A stretch of 64,000 bases of DNA from Apostichopus japonicus (GCF_037975245.1 NC_092582.1:26283077-26347076), one strand, 5' to 3'. Positions 23,301 through 35,597 are shown, numbered from the stretch's first letter. A program made the numbers and translations. Notes: a model not told the origin generated them from the letters alone.

Positions 23301-26300
23301 GGATTGCAACAATGGAGATGCAATCTTCTCTTAAGTCTATATGCCAATCATTGAAGTGGCTACATGGAATAGCAGATGACGATGTGAGTATGAAGTAAAC
23401 TTTGCAGCTTGTTGTGTCCCCCTAGATCTGGGTCTTGAAATAGAAATTTTTGTTGGTAAGAATTTTAGGTTATCGAATCAGAATTCAACATATCGTAATA
23501 CTGACTGCACATTGATGTTCCCAGGAAGCAATACGATATTGTTTTATCAGTGAGTAACCATTTGAAGTTGAGCACACATGTATAGGGGACTCCACCGCAT
23601 CTAACAAATGTCTTATTTAATACTTTAGATGGCTCGCTTTCTTCCCTTACCTAACACGAATATATTCGATAAGTATTCGATAAGTATTCAAAGATTTCCT
23701 TAGTATTCAGAAATCTACCATATAACACACAGTACAAAATAAGTATTCGAATACTAATACGAATAACTATAAGCCTTCGTCAGAGCCGAATTATGTAAAT
23801 GAGTTAAGTATTCGAATACCTGTTAGGTATTCGAATAGGTATGCGAATAGCTCTTCGAATAGCTATTCGAATAGGTATTCGAGTAGCTTTTGGAATAGCT
23901 ATTTGAATACTTAGCTCATTTACATATAAGTATTCGCTCATTTAAATAATTCGGCTCTGACGAATACTTATAGTTATTCGAATACTTCTTCGCTAGTATT
24001 CGAATACTTGTATGCTAATTAGTTATGTTATGAAGGCTTAACAGGTTTCTGAATACTTACTTGAATACTTATTGAATACTTGTATGCTAATTAGTTCCAA
24101 GTAAGGAGAGTTAGGAATTTGGCCAGCTTGTTGTCCTAGCTTCTTGATTAAATCTGCTATTAAAAGTTGAATAACATTCACAAGGAGTAAATATCTATTT
24201 GAAATGGAGTATTAAGCACAGAATACTAAAACAGTAGGTCTTATGAATATGATCGATGAAATTTTGGAAACGCTTCAGCTTTTAAATCCTCCGCGGTATA
24301 TTTCAAATATTTTTGCGCTGTTCAAAGTGTAAGGGTGTTAGCCACTGAAAATAAATGTTTGTTCTTGATCAGAGAACTCTGGGTTTGGTGGGAAGACCAA
24401 ACACAGAGCAGATACATCAAAACTGGAAAACTCAACCGGATTGGATCAAAAGAAATTATAATTATGAATAACAAACAATATTCAGCTGATCTGGGCCCAG
24501 TCAAAGAATTAAATAAAATAACTTACTGTTGTGAGGTCACACCCAAATGTTAAAGTAAATACACTTAATTTAAAAGTCTGTTCTGGTGAGTTGGCCTGCT
24601 GGTGACATCAAGTATTCTACGACATCATATCTTCCACAACATATCAGATATTCCACAACATCAGAAAGAGTTGAACACAATAAATGGTATTATGAATGTC
24701 CGATCCCAACAAAGTATTATCCTTCAATTTATAAGCAATGGTGTCGCAGGGTATCCTTCAGTAAAATAATGTGAATATCCTCTGTAGTAAAATAAAGTCC
24801 TTTATAAGAAATGGTGTCCCGGAATATACTTTATTGTAAAATAATATCCTTTATAATAAAATAGTGTCCCAGGTTGTCAGTTGAATATCACAACTTCCAT
24901 AAAATGATAAGGACTACACTAACTTGAACTATGTAAATTAAGGTTTAAAACAAACTATCCAGCCATTAAAACTATCTTTCTCTTCTTTTGCAACTGCCTT
25001 GCTCAGATACTTATAGCCAACTGCCTAACTCCTTAAACCCCTCACAAAACTCCCTTTGTTACTAAAATATACACACACAGACCCCATTTCCTGTGAGAGC
25101 TAATTTCCAGGAAGAACAAGATAGTTGCCTAGCAACCTAGAAGAGGTAGAAGTGTAGAGGTTTTAATCCACAAGACAACATACAAATATACTGTACAAAT
25201 GTACAAGTAAAACTATGGTACAAAACAAAACTTTATGTAAGAGCTGACCATCTTACAAAAGGAAATAAGTATTCGAATAGGCATTCAATGAAATAGGTGT
25301 TCGAATACTTATTGGAATAGCTATATTTAGCATTCTCTAAGCATTCGAAGGAAAGAAGTATTCGAATACCTATTGGAATAGTTATTTGAAGTATTCAGTT
25401 AGTTATTCTAAAGTCTGAATGCTTAAATTTTTGAACTACCAACTATACAGCTATTCGAATACTTAGCGAATACTTAGCGAATACTTAATAGTTATTCGTG
25501 TTGGGTAAGGGTTGTCTCAAGTTGCTTTTTAAAATAAAAAGTTGTTTTTACACAGTTTAAACAGCCAAAAGGATATACTTACATATCTTAGCTTTGATTG
25601 TCATGGATATTCTGGTATGAGTTTACATGCAGGCATTGATGTAGGAGTTTATTGACCAACAGTTATGTGCTGCTTGCTTTTCAGTCATTTAGTGAGCACA
25701 TCTTCATTTACAAGCAAAAATTGTATCCGACTAACATTTGGAATTTTCAGATATCCTACCTGTATCGCACCTTAACAGATGAGCCCTTTGAGGAATTCCG
25801 TCACTTTTACTTTTTGACCAGCCACCTACAAGGAGAGGGTCTCGATATAGATGTTGGAACATCTTGTCCCGCTTGTCCAAAGGTAACGTGAAACCTGAAT
25901 TTAATCATACAAATTACTTAACACATGCATTAAATTTATACAAAGGTTTGCAACTGGCAAGTTATAATAGCATTACAGGAATCCTTCAATAACGATGACG
26001 ATGCCTTACCTGATCTAAGGAGTGGAGTACAAAGAAATATTTAAATACTTAAACTTTAAGCATCATTCTGTGTCTTTAGCATTCACTTCCCCCCCCCCCC
26101 CCCCCCCTTCCCTGTTATTAATAATTTATTGGATTCTCAGCTGTCAATTTTGGGCAAAAATGTTGCTTTAAATTTGCTACAGCTCAAATAAATACAAATG
26201 TTACTATTCTGCTTTTCTATAATGTTTGAAGTTATGATTATTGCCTAGAATGTTCCTCTAGTGCAAATTTCAATGTCTCTATGTACAGTGAACTTTTTAT

Positions 26301-29300
26301 TTGGAATATTAATTGCATACTCTAAAAATTTGTGACAGCTCATTCAAAGATATTTCATGCTAACACCAGGAGAACCATTGCTGAAGTCCATCACCAATTG
26401 TCCTTCACAAATTTGAGAATTCTTTTAACATATCACAGGGTGTCTTAAAGCAGCAGTTTGCATCCTTTCTATGGTTTTTCTCAACCTCATTGACTCCACA
26501 ATGCCATAACGACATACATAACAATCTTATCTATTCACATCTTACTTCAAATGGTGGCATAAAAGTCGAAAAAATTTACAACTTTCAACTTTGTGTTTCT
26601 CAAAGATATTTTCCGTTGGGATCCCAATAAACCTGCCCATAATATGAATATTGAAACACTACGAACGGCACAGACCAATACGTAATATAACACTATGCTT
26701 GATTTGTGTACAGTCTATATGGCAGTTGTACCAGGGAGTGCCATAACAACTCGCTGGTTGTACCAATGCAAAGTCTTGAATCTATTTTTAGCAATGGCTC
26801 ATAACTAAACCTGCATCCCTGATTGGTTGCATTCAAACTAGTGGCTTTGGGGGAACTGTATGCGATTAATTTTAAATGTGGATTTTGTCGGAGGACACTT
26901 TTCTCATTATCTGCAAATTTCCTTAATTACTCGCCAAGTAACGCTGTTGGCAGGGAAATACTTGGCTAATATCTTAGTTTGCTGTTTTGTGATTGATATA
27001 TGTAAAAACCTTGATGGACATGTCAAAAAAGTGGAAAAAGGCGACAAAATGCAAAATGTTGCTTTATTTTTTTGCCTTGCTAATATTAAAAAAGTAACAA
27101 GAAATAATATATTATCATGAAAACATACTGTACTGTATGTAGTTACAGTGTTGGAATAAACATACATAGACCATTTCAGTTTTAAATCAATCATAAAAAG
27201 TAGATTTGTTGCACTCTCTCCAAATTTAAATGATGCTTTGTTTGCACACTTAACAACTGGAATCCTGAAAATATTATAAGTGGATAGTACTATTTTTCTC
27301 AAATCCCTTGAGAGGACAGAATAGCATGGATTAAAGCCTATTACAATACATAATCCCTCATCAATCTTGTTTGTCTCACCATCTTTATCAAGAGGTTTGT
27401 GTCTGTGAATATGTGGTTTATGTTGATCCCACCACTATTTATATGCAGTATATGACATATGTCAATTTCATTTACAGTTTATGGTAATCTTTCATTTTAC
27501 ATTTTTTCTACTCCCCTAATAGGAAGAGGGGGACATTTTTGTCAGTTTTGATGCCAATTTTGGTCTTGTCAGAAAGAGCAACTCAGGCACAAGTTCACAG
27601 CCACCGAAGCATGCTACAAGGTACTTCCTTGATGATAAAGAAGTTAATTCTTTTGTAGACAGCTACCAATCTGATGAAGTGAACAAAGAAGACACTATGG
27701 TAGGAGACTTACACACTTGGAAAACAAAGACTTTCATGCTATCATTCCAAAGTTCATGTATTTTCTTTTTGCCTAGGTAGAAGCTCAGATATTTATGATC
27801 AGTTAATGATGTAGTATCCAATGATGAGCTCACATTCTTAAACAAGAATGTTTGTCCTCCTGACCTAACTCTGTTGCTGACCTGGGAGTGACCTTCTGGT
27901 TTTTTTGTCCGAAATGAGAAGTTTGAACTTTTCTCTTGTTGAAACACAGTATTTGTATTCATTGTCCAAAAAATATACATAAAATTATCTCATCTGAAAT
28001 CTACCATATATCTGCAATTCTGATCAGCTCAAATGGTACAGCTTTTGCAGGCAACCTGACCATTTCGAACAAAAAAGGAGGGGGGGGGGGGGGGCTTTTA
28101 TCTAACTAAACGGAGGTATTGCCCTCAAATGACTATAATTGTTATCTTTGCATGCCTACACTTGCAATCTACTTAAAGGAATTGTCTGGTGGAAGATTTT
28201 GATACATTGTCCTTGTAGTTATTATTTTTCTCTTTCTAACCATGTAAAAATTGTCCCCATTCGACGTTTTCTTCTTGTAGAAATCTGGTTTTCAAATTCA
28301 CCAGTTCTCACCAAAAGTACCGTTTGTTCGAACGCTTCAATATGGTGATTGACGTAGTGCTTGCAGATAGGCAAAACAGGCGACTTGAAGTTAGCACTCC
28401 CAATTCCGCAGCAAATTAACTCACGTGTAAGCACATTGGATTGCCTCATATATATAACGTACATACTCGCGAACGTATATACTATGATGCTCAGTTGGTG
28501 TACTTGTATAGCGTTACACATAGTACACTCACACTCAAACCACAGTTCATTAACTGTTCTTCGAAATCGCTGAAATAAAATTCACGGATCAAATTAACAG
28601 TAAAAGGAAACTTGTAAAGTATTCGTTAAACCGAAAGATGAAACTTGGCGGGATCGATGTCATCGCAGAACTGTCCGATTGTAAACGTTAGAGTAGCCTA
28701 TACACGCGAACATTCTTCGCGCTGGAGCTGGATACCGCGATGTATAACAACGAAGAGCCTGCTGTTAAAACTTATCTTGTGTTACACAAAGACCACGAAA
28801 CCACCGATCTACTACATATATTGCGGCTTAAGGAGTTTTTTAAATCATATCTAATTTATAAGAAATTTCACCGGAAATTATTGAAGAAATTGATCGAATC
28901 GTTGTCAGAGCAGAATATAGCACTGAGAAGCTTAGGCTTTGCAGAACTGTCCGATTGTCAACATTTGAGTACAGCCTACATGCGAACATTTTTCGCGTTG
29001 GCGCTGGATAGCGCGATGTATAGCCTGAACAACTCAGAGTCTGCTGTTAAAATTTACCTTCTGTTACTCAAAGACCACGGAACCACCGCTCAAGTACATG
29101 GCGGCTTAAGGAGTTTTTGAAAACATATCTAATTTTTAAGAAATTTCACCGGAAATTAAGGAAGAAATTTATCTGTATACAAATGCTGTTTTTGTTGTGA
29201 TTACCGTATAGGTACTGTGCGGAGGGTGGGTTATGACGCAATCTGCTATGGCAGAGCTGACGTCACGTATTGTACTGTTCAAATCATATTTGAAATGTCT

Positions 29301-32300
29301 ATCCATAACGTTTAAAAAATCGTTTCTCCGTCAAGCGCAACATAAGCGTTCTCATACTTTGACAACATGTTTGGAAAATTATTTACTATATTTTAAGGTA
29401 ACTTCTTTGGGCCACCAGACAATCCTTTTAACGAGTATGTCTTTGAGTTTTGCACCTGGTTGGTGCACTCGAGTCTATCTTCTTTTGTGTTCTCTTGCTT
29501 TCAGTTGTTTTAAAATTATTGAACTTCTTGAGTTATTTTTCAACTACATTCATTTTAGCCACATTTGAAATGTGCAATCTCCTTTGATGTACATTTTGTT
29601 GTATTTTGTGTCATATCTCTAGGATTGTAGCAACTTCCAGGCAGCCAATGCAATTCGCTCAAAGAACAAATCCGCAAAATTGTCATCAAAGGGTGTCTTC
29701 GGCTGTGCATGTAGACATGGTATTCCTCATTAAGCATGCGCAGTGTCGGGTGTCCGCCCAGGCCTTACATCGTACTCAGTACGCACTTATTTTGTAACAT
29801 TTGGCGCTCGTTAAATTCCACCGAGATTGCGAAACACAACCCGCATAGAGACGATATACAGACGTAAACAACAATCTCACAAAACTCAGGTCTTTCCCGA
29901 CTTGAAGGTTAAATTATAGTTTGAAACTTACTCTTTACACTGATCGGAATATTTGAGTGTCCAATGTCAACCTCACGTGCAAAGAATCACAGTCTTGTAA
30001 GTGATATTGGTGATATTTTGAGATAGATTTGCGTTTGGCTGAATCGCTTTCAGTACCAGTCTTACTACACATTTATATACAGTTGTTTTTCGTAGTTACC
30101 AGATTCGCGATTATCTGATTTGATTTCATCTTATTTACCTTTTCTCGAGGTTTATCCTCAAGTGCCCCTACCATTGTTTTGCCCAATGCATTTCACGATG
30201 TACCACAGGCCCTGCCCGTTTAGCTATTAATTATTTGACCCACAATTGCTGTTGTTCGAGTATCGGTACCGTTAACGCTGAGTTATTGATGAGTAAGCAG
30301 TCTAGTCATTGTGTTGCCAATCAGTTGCCGATCCGTGATTATATTTCATCGAATTTTAAGGCCGTAATTATTAGTGGGTTAAAACTATTTCGTTATTGGG
30401 GGATAATACTAGCCTACTGTAAGTGGTCATTTGATTCACTTATATTTATTAGATATCATTAAATTTTACATTTGGTTAAACCCCTTGGAGACATGATTTA
30501 GAGGGAATGTTTTGCTCATGAGAACCGCAAGGGTGGGCGGTTTGTGGACATTTATGTTGGGTTGGGGCCTTATAAAATACTTACCTCCTTGGTATTTGAG
30601 TTATTCTTCCCATGTTTAGCGAGCTTCAGACTGGAACATTTTCAGATTTAAAGGGCTACATTGTCAATTAATGGTGTAGTTTTAAGAAGTGTGTATGCAT
30701 TTTCTCTCTTGGTTATTTTGAATGGCCTTTATTGTTTTATCTTGACAGTTTACCTTGAGATACAGACAGTGGAAACCAAGTATTGACCTTTGGCCGTTAT
30801 TTCTATTTCGTGATTAAAACTCACTGGGGAATTTGGGACACACTGTATACGCACCCCCTGAACCCAGTAAATGCGCCATGGTGAACGGTGAGTATATCAA
30901 GTCTGGCTATGATTGTAACTCAAGTTCTGTCAAAAGTTTATAATTTACTCTGAGTGAGAAATTTAATTCAGATGTAAAAAAAAACAAGTTATAATACAAT
31001 CAAATTAAGATATTATCAGCTAGCTACATTTGTTGATCAGGAAGTTATATCATTATTTTTGCATCCATGATACAAGGAACAGGGTGTTGTGCTCCTTCAG
31101 TCAATTTTTGTAAAGAACCTTGTAATCGCACTGCAGTACCCTACAGTAGTAGCCATGTTTGGTAATGCACTGAATAGTAATACTTCCATGGGCAAGTTTG
31201 AGGGTATAGCTTAGGATCTTTCAACCACTTGGTCTGAATATGCCAATTTGATGTGGTTGGGAATGGCCGCAAGATTTAAAGCCTGTTAAATGTTTGTCAT
31301 AGTGCAGATGCTCTGTAAACATATCTTTGACTCTTTCAAGATCCTCTGCCATATTTTAAGCCTAATTTATGTGTCACAACTATGAAATGTTGAGCATTAA
31401 TAGAGAATACCAAGATATCCAATGATAGACAGGCCACAGCTACTGTTATTTCTCACATAATCTCATTCCATAAGTTATTGTATCTTTAACAAAGGAATAT
31501 AATTACTGAAATATCCTTTCATGGGCTCTGTGCCACATACACTTCCTTGACAATAGCTGATGAAATGGATTAGTTGGCATAGTGCAAATGCATAATGTTT
31601 GTGTTGCTTTGATTTATGATGATGTAAGTAAAGTTCATGTGATGTAAACCAAAACTTCAAACCTATTTGGCACATTTGCATGTCAAACTCAACTTGCAAG
31701 AACTCTTTGACTATCAGGAATGAAATTTAGTTTGCATACTTCAGAAACTAGTGCATTGTTTGTAGTAACTCTTGAAGGTTATTCATCACATGAACACAAT
31801 GAGATATGCTGGTGGTTGTTGTGAGCATTCCTGAATGAAGTCCGGAACTGCTGTTCTTTGCCCTCTTTTTATTTGAAGACTATGCCTTTCTTCAGACCCA
31901 ACTACTATAGCCTTTTAGAGATGTTAACATCTTTCCTTAGTGATGATATGATGCATCTAAGGTGCAAAGCACACTCAGTATCCACAATCGAATTAATGCA
32001 TTCATTGATCTTGTCATCCTAGAAGCCTGCACATGTATCGTAAAGTGTATGCCCTCCCTACGCTGCACGTCAAGTTGTATGTAATTGGTTTCTGTAGTAT
32101 TTACACATGTATTACTGTTTATGTGGTGTAACTTGGCCATTGTGGTTGCACGGATATCAAACTGCTGTATATTTAGTATGTCTGAGAAATTGGTGTAGCA
32201 AAGATTGCTTCTGATCATGCCATTTTATTTACTCATCCCGAGCATGAAAAGGGAATGGATAATTCTAGTGAACAATTTAAAGCATTTTCTGATGGAAATT

Positions 32301-33033
32301 TTTGATACATTGTCCTCATAGTTCTTATTTCTCTTTCTAACCTGGAAGTGAAACTTGTCCCCTTTTGATGTTTTCTGCTTGTACAAATCTACTTTTTAAT
32401 ATTCACCAGTTTCTCACTAAAAGCACCATTTGTTTGAGCACATCTATTGGGTGAATGATGTAATGTGTGCAAATTGGCAAAACAATCGACTTGCAGTTTG
32501 CAATTCCATTTCCGCAACATAGTTACTCTCACAAGTACACGCACAGGTGATTCCCTATTATATATTACTGTACGTACACATTGTGAACATAGGTATACAG
32601 CCTTCCATGATCACTTGGTCATACATAGCTAATCACTGGTAATATTGATGTAGATTTAGATTATATTTGTACTTGAAGATCTGCATTATTGGCCTAAATT
32701 AGCACCCTATATTGCAAAAGTAGTCTTGTATTAATTAATGGTCTTGCCATGGTATGAAATGAGCTCTGTACTTTCCACAGTAATTCTAAATAAGGATCAT
32801 CCTTTAAGCCTTGAACTAACACTAAGAATTTTCTCTCAAGTCCTAAGAGGGCACAAGAATTGAAAGGTATATTAGCAGCTTTTTCCATGTTAACACTTTT
32901 AGGTAATTTTTTTTTCCTTTTGCAGGTATACATACTGTACCCGGCACTACTGTTAAAGAAGTTGGTTGGTGGCACTACATTATACTATCATGTCATTTAT
33001 GATATTGCGTGTCAATTCGAAGGACACATTAAG
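19803..33033 (+). CDS. KDZ-family transposase gene, multi-exon, incomplete
   Basis: A spliced model of eight exon candidates gives about 500 residues of a Kyakuja-Dileera-Zisupton transposase. This family has an N-terminal cysteine cluster followed by an RNase-H-like catalytic core. Seen in order: a CxC2-like zinc cluster (exon 1), FCHC plus GYWPSSPRNP (exon 4), LYRTLTDEPFEEFR and CPACPK (exon 5), the first-aspartate motif SFDANFGLVRK (exon 6), KGVFGCACRHG (exon 7) and YDIACQ (exon 8). Phases agree for 1-2, 3-4, 4-5, 5-6 and 6-7. Exon 2 joins 3 only with a weak donor. A linker of roughly 10 residues with the expected GER motif is missing between 7 and 8, and nothing like the C-terminal catalytic part was found downstream. 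Introns of 0.8-3.2 kb hold other elements. It could be a decayed transposon or a partly domesticated gene. Family assignment is confident; intactness is not. Confidence 0.8.
21402..21488 (+). CDS. KDZ exon 2 (tentative)
   Basis: Begins after the acceptor TGTACAG and reads EEEYDTHTWYTGPCIFDGV in phase with exon 1. A donor at 21489 (CTG/GTGCCC) keeps phase 0 for exon 3 but is weak. The frame stays open to about 21713, and the stronger-looking site AAAAAA/GTATAAT at 21512 would break the phase. Boundaries are uncertain, and the exon could be spurious. Confidence 0.4.
21947..22049 (+). CDS. KDZ exon 3
   Basis: Acceptor TTGCTCACAG, donor CATG/GTAAGA. Reads NGYRSTFNFCRELN ... MRLFDKH, ending in phase 1. 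Joined to exon 4 it gives LFDKHGMAFSVQVTFCHC, which fits the KDZ region just before the conserved F-C-x-C motif. Confidence 0.65.
23172..23383 (+). CDS. KDZ exon 4: FCHC and GYWPSSPRNP region
   Basis: Acceptor CATTACAG, donor GAT/GTGAGT, about 71 codons. The F-C-H-C motif followed by L-V-R-C-G-Y-W-P-S-S-P-R-N-P matches the KDZ signature in which a gLWPaSP.kP-like string precedes a helical segment. It ends in GIADDD at phase 0. Confidence 0.8.
23644..25511. mobile_element. DNA transposon-like element rich in TATTCG palindromes
   Basis: The left end CCCTTACCTAACACGAATA mirrors the right end TATTCGTGTTGGGTAAGGG (one mismatch in 19), giving a 1868-bp element inside the intron between KDZ exons 4 and 5. 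Both ends carry dozens of GTATTCGAATAC-like palindromes. The left part also folds on itself: AACTATAAG...TCAGAGCCGAATTATGTAAA at 23768-23801 pairs with about 23926-23978. The middle (24120-25250) is plain AT-rich DNA without a recognisable transposase. No clear target duplication was found. Confidence 0.8.
25685..25882 (+). CDS. KDZ exon 5: LYRTL...CPACPK region
   Basis: Phase 0 at both ends, donor AAG/GTAACG. Two acceptors are possible: TTGCTTTTCAG ending at 25684 (66 codons) or AATTTTCAG ending at 25750 (44 codons, giving GIADDD-ISYLYRTL). The shorter form looks more like the family. Both keep the frame. Conserved elements are LYRTLTDEPFEEFRHF and the C-x2-C of SCPACPK. Confidence 0.75.
27523..27699 (+). 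CDS. KDZ exon 6: first catalytic aspartate motif
   Basis: Acceptor CTCCCCTAATAG, donor ATG/GTAGGA, 59 codons, phase 0 both sides. SFDANFGLVRKSNSG matches the D-x-N-F-x-L-x-R motif that holds the first acidic residue of the KDZ RNase-H-like core. YFLDDKEVNSFVDSY follows, as usual in the family. Confidence 0.85.
28172..28515 (+). repeat. Dispersed 0.35-kb repeat, copy 1 (pair at 32276)
   Basis: Shares extended, diverged similarity with 32276-32632 in the same orientation. Common blocks include TTTTGATACATTGTCCT, TCTCTTTCTAACC, TTCACCAGTT and GGCAAAAC. Both copies lie in KDZ introns. It could be a short interspersed element, but no internal promoter or end was identified. Confidence 0.8.
28665..29169 (+). 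repeat. Tandem duplication, two units 276 bp apart
   Basis: Units 28665-28891 and 28941-29169 both begin GCAGAACTGTCCGATTGT and share ATGCGAACATT-type, GCGCTGGAT, GACCACG.AACCACCG and TTCACCGGAAATTA blocks. They lie in the intron before KDZ exon 7. A 126-codon open frame (28740-29120) crosses both units but resembles nothing, so I do not call it a gene. Confidence 0.85.
29623..29719 (+). CDS. KDZ exon 7: GVFGCACRHG region
   Basis: Acceptor TCATATCTCTAG, reading DCSNFQAANAIRSKNKSAKL, then SSKGVFGCACRHG. The donor CATG/GTATTC leaves phase 1. If not spliced, the frame stops three codons later at TAA. Known KDZ proteins continue from this cysteine-histidine motif into a GER-containing linker, which should sit in a further small exon. 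I could not find it. Confidence 0.8.
32276..32632 (+). repeat. Dispersed 0.35-kb repeat, copy 2 (pair at 28172)
   Basis: Diverged second copy in the intron before KDZ exon 8. It is somewhat degraded, with CpG-containing words of copy 1 replaced by TG or CA here (for example TTCGACGTTTTC there, TTTGATGTTTTC here), as expected after methylation-driven decay. Confidence 0.8.
32926..33033 (+). CDS. KDZ exon 8: YDIAC catalytic motif
   Basis: Acceptor TCCTTTTGCAG, donor AAG/GTGCGT, 36 codons. Reads YILYPALLLKKL, then YDIACQFEGHIK. The second acidic residue of the KDZ core is the D of Y-D-I-x-C. The required entry phase (0) does not match the phase-1 exit of exon 7, again pointing to a missing small exon between them. 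It ends in phase 0 and should continue into a region with histidines and a DGE-like motif, which was not found before 35.6 kb. Confidence 0.8.
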
Positions 33034-35597
33034 GTGCGTACTGTACCTCTAACACCTGTATGTGGAACACAATACGCCCAATACGTAATGTATTTTCCTT
33101 ACCATTGGAAACAGATTCACAATGTAGAGTTAATCTAGGTTTCAGAGTGATTTCTAAATCTTGAATTCGTTGTGGCACATTGTTGTATTAATTGAATTTC
33201 GTGTAGGAGGAAAATATGCGTCACATTCTTAGCTCATACTAGTATCCGCCGTAGACATCGCTCAACTTCAGATCTATCTATCTGAAACTATCTGTCTAGA
33301 GATCTGTCTGACTGTCGGTCTGCCCATCTGTCCGTCTATCTACCATGTATGTACGTCTGCCTATCCGTCTGTCAATAACTACATATTGAATGCTACTATT
33401 CCTGCATTCGGTTGTGAAAATTTATCACAGTGATCACCACGTTAGGGGCATTACTAGTGCTCAGGAAGCTTAGATCAAAGTTCTCTTACAGTAAGAGTCA
33501 TCAGCCATTTTGTGTAAACACAAAATATGCTTCTCCTCCCACAATTGCAATAGATGGACAATGACAGTTGGTTACAGTTATCATAGGCTATGCAGTGGCC
33601 TACATGGGATGTTCAAGAACTAACATCGTGTTTGCCTACATTTATCACTAAGGAGTTTAAAATGTTTGAAATGATGATAGCTCTCTAAGGTGTAGGAGTA
33701 AGCATGTAGCCAACAGCCATATGCCCCCAGCCTGTATCAAGTATACATCAGCATGCATGAGTGAGAATTAATTGCCTTTGCATAATTTAAACTTTATCTG
33801 AAACACCAATTACTGGAACCTGATTAGAGCACATTAAAGTGCATGCAGTGCAAACCTTCTTTGCCAACTCATGTCTCGTAACCATATAACATTTCTTGGT
33901 ACTGACCAGAACTGAGCCTTTCAATGGTAAGTGGGACCTCATTGCTGATCCACAGCACAAACCAATGTATACAGGTACATTTTGTTGACCTTATATGTGG
34001 TCATTTCCTTTTCAGTAATGTGATACCCATTTCTTATACAGATTAGCAAGGATATTACAGTGTAAATGTTACAGAACAAAAAGATAAGTTTTGTACCAAA
34101 ATGGAAAAAAATCAGAGGTCATCACTCCTGCATCTCTCAGAAACCTCATAAATAGGTCTTACCTGGACACATTGTATAGCACTTGTCTGGGTGTTCTCAA
34201 TATACTGTAGGAAACACTCCCTGTTTAATTTCCCATAGGAGCAGTACTCAATGACTCACAGACCCCCCCCCCCCCCCGCTACACTGGATGTTCTGTCAAA
34301 AGGCTAGTTTATCATGAATATCCTGCTTACTCTTAGATCCCCAGTGTGTGATCATGCCGTTGGAATTAAGTAGAAAATGTTATGCAGCTGTCTTGCCATA
34401 TGTATCAAACTATGTCACATAATTTGTGTACAGGTCTCAGTTGATCTGTGGTCATGAATGAACAGCTTTTTTAGGGATCTACTACCCCTTTGCAGAGCTT
34501 ATCTTGTAAATTCCTCAAACACAAGGTTTTTAAACTTTTGATGGTTCAGATCTGCATTTGAACTGCAGAACAAATTTACCATCCATAATCTTAGGATCTC
34601 TTAGGCTGGACCTGAACTCCTTCAGGGGGTCCACTGTAAATGGAGAAATTTTGTTTATTTCATATATTGTAGTTGTATGTTTTGTGTATAGTGGAGGCAA
34701 ATTACCTCAATCTGTGGCCATTTCCTGAAATGTCACAGCTGAATGTATTTCCAGCGCATTGTGAAAGAAGTTATGTTTGGGTCTTCCTAATAAAGAGTTA
34801 GCAGATTGATTTGAAAATTTACATAAGTTGGGTTCATTGGAATTATATCATTGAATGGCAGCCTGCAGCAATCAGGCTATCAGGATATCTCAGAGCTCAG
34901 GTTAAGAAATCATCATCTCAGCTACCAGTATGTAGAATGCTGGGGGCCTTGCAAGGCTTAAATGTGTTTGCCCCTTTGGTACTCTACATTAAGCAAAGCA
35001 AGTCTAGCAGCAGCGTGTCAAGTTGTTTTCCATTAAACCTACATCTCCCATCATTACGTTATAACGAAGTGTACAGTACTTTGACTTCAACCTTCTTTCA
35101 CTTAAATTCATTGGCAACATAATGTGCTACATCAGCATATTTAAGGCCTGTCTGGATTTTGTATGGATTACACTGTTTACCAATTGTAACTTACACTTGC
35201 ATCAGTGACTATTCATTCAATGCTTGCCACGCATGGCAATTGCCATCAGCTACCATGATGTTGATGAGCCAAATATTGGTAAGCTGAGTTGACCAAATCT
35301 GTCTTATTAATTTGACGATGAAAAATTGCATTCAATAGTTGAGAAGGTTGAAAGACAATCATGAAGAAATGTTCCAGGAATGTTCAGTCCATGGCCACTG
35401 CCATCACTAAATTGGATTTAGCTTCTGACTTGATCATACTTTATTGAATTGTTTGTAATTGTTTGAATGACACTTGACATACCGTTTGTTTTTTATATAT
35501 CTTATTAGAACTGGATTGACAACACAAAAACAAAGCAACTCAGAAGAAAATTTGGCAGCCTCAGCAAAGCACCTTCACTAAAACCCAGGAAAAAAGA
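33034..35597. other. No convincing exon; degenerate TCTG microsatellite
   Basis: A degenerate CTATCTGTCTG-type microsatellite lies at 33268-33373, and a C run at about 34262-34278. The missing C-terminal KDZ exons should lie here or beyond, but no matching motif was seen. A frame at 35519-35617 beginning NWIDNTKTKQ after an acceptor overlaps the start of the next gene in another frame. Confidence 0.5.

Noticed and set aside
26860-27302. Overlapping 86- and 131-codon frames on both strands
   Set aside because: AT-rich intron sequence, no family resemblance and no splice context consistent with the KDZ frame.
28019-28070. tRNA-like or SINE A-box (GCTCAAATGGTACAGC)
   Set aside because: No matching B-box, acceptor stem or cloverleaf could be paired; only a short chance resemblance.
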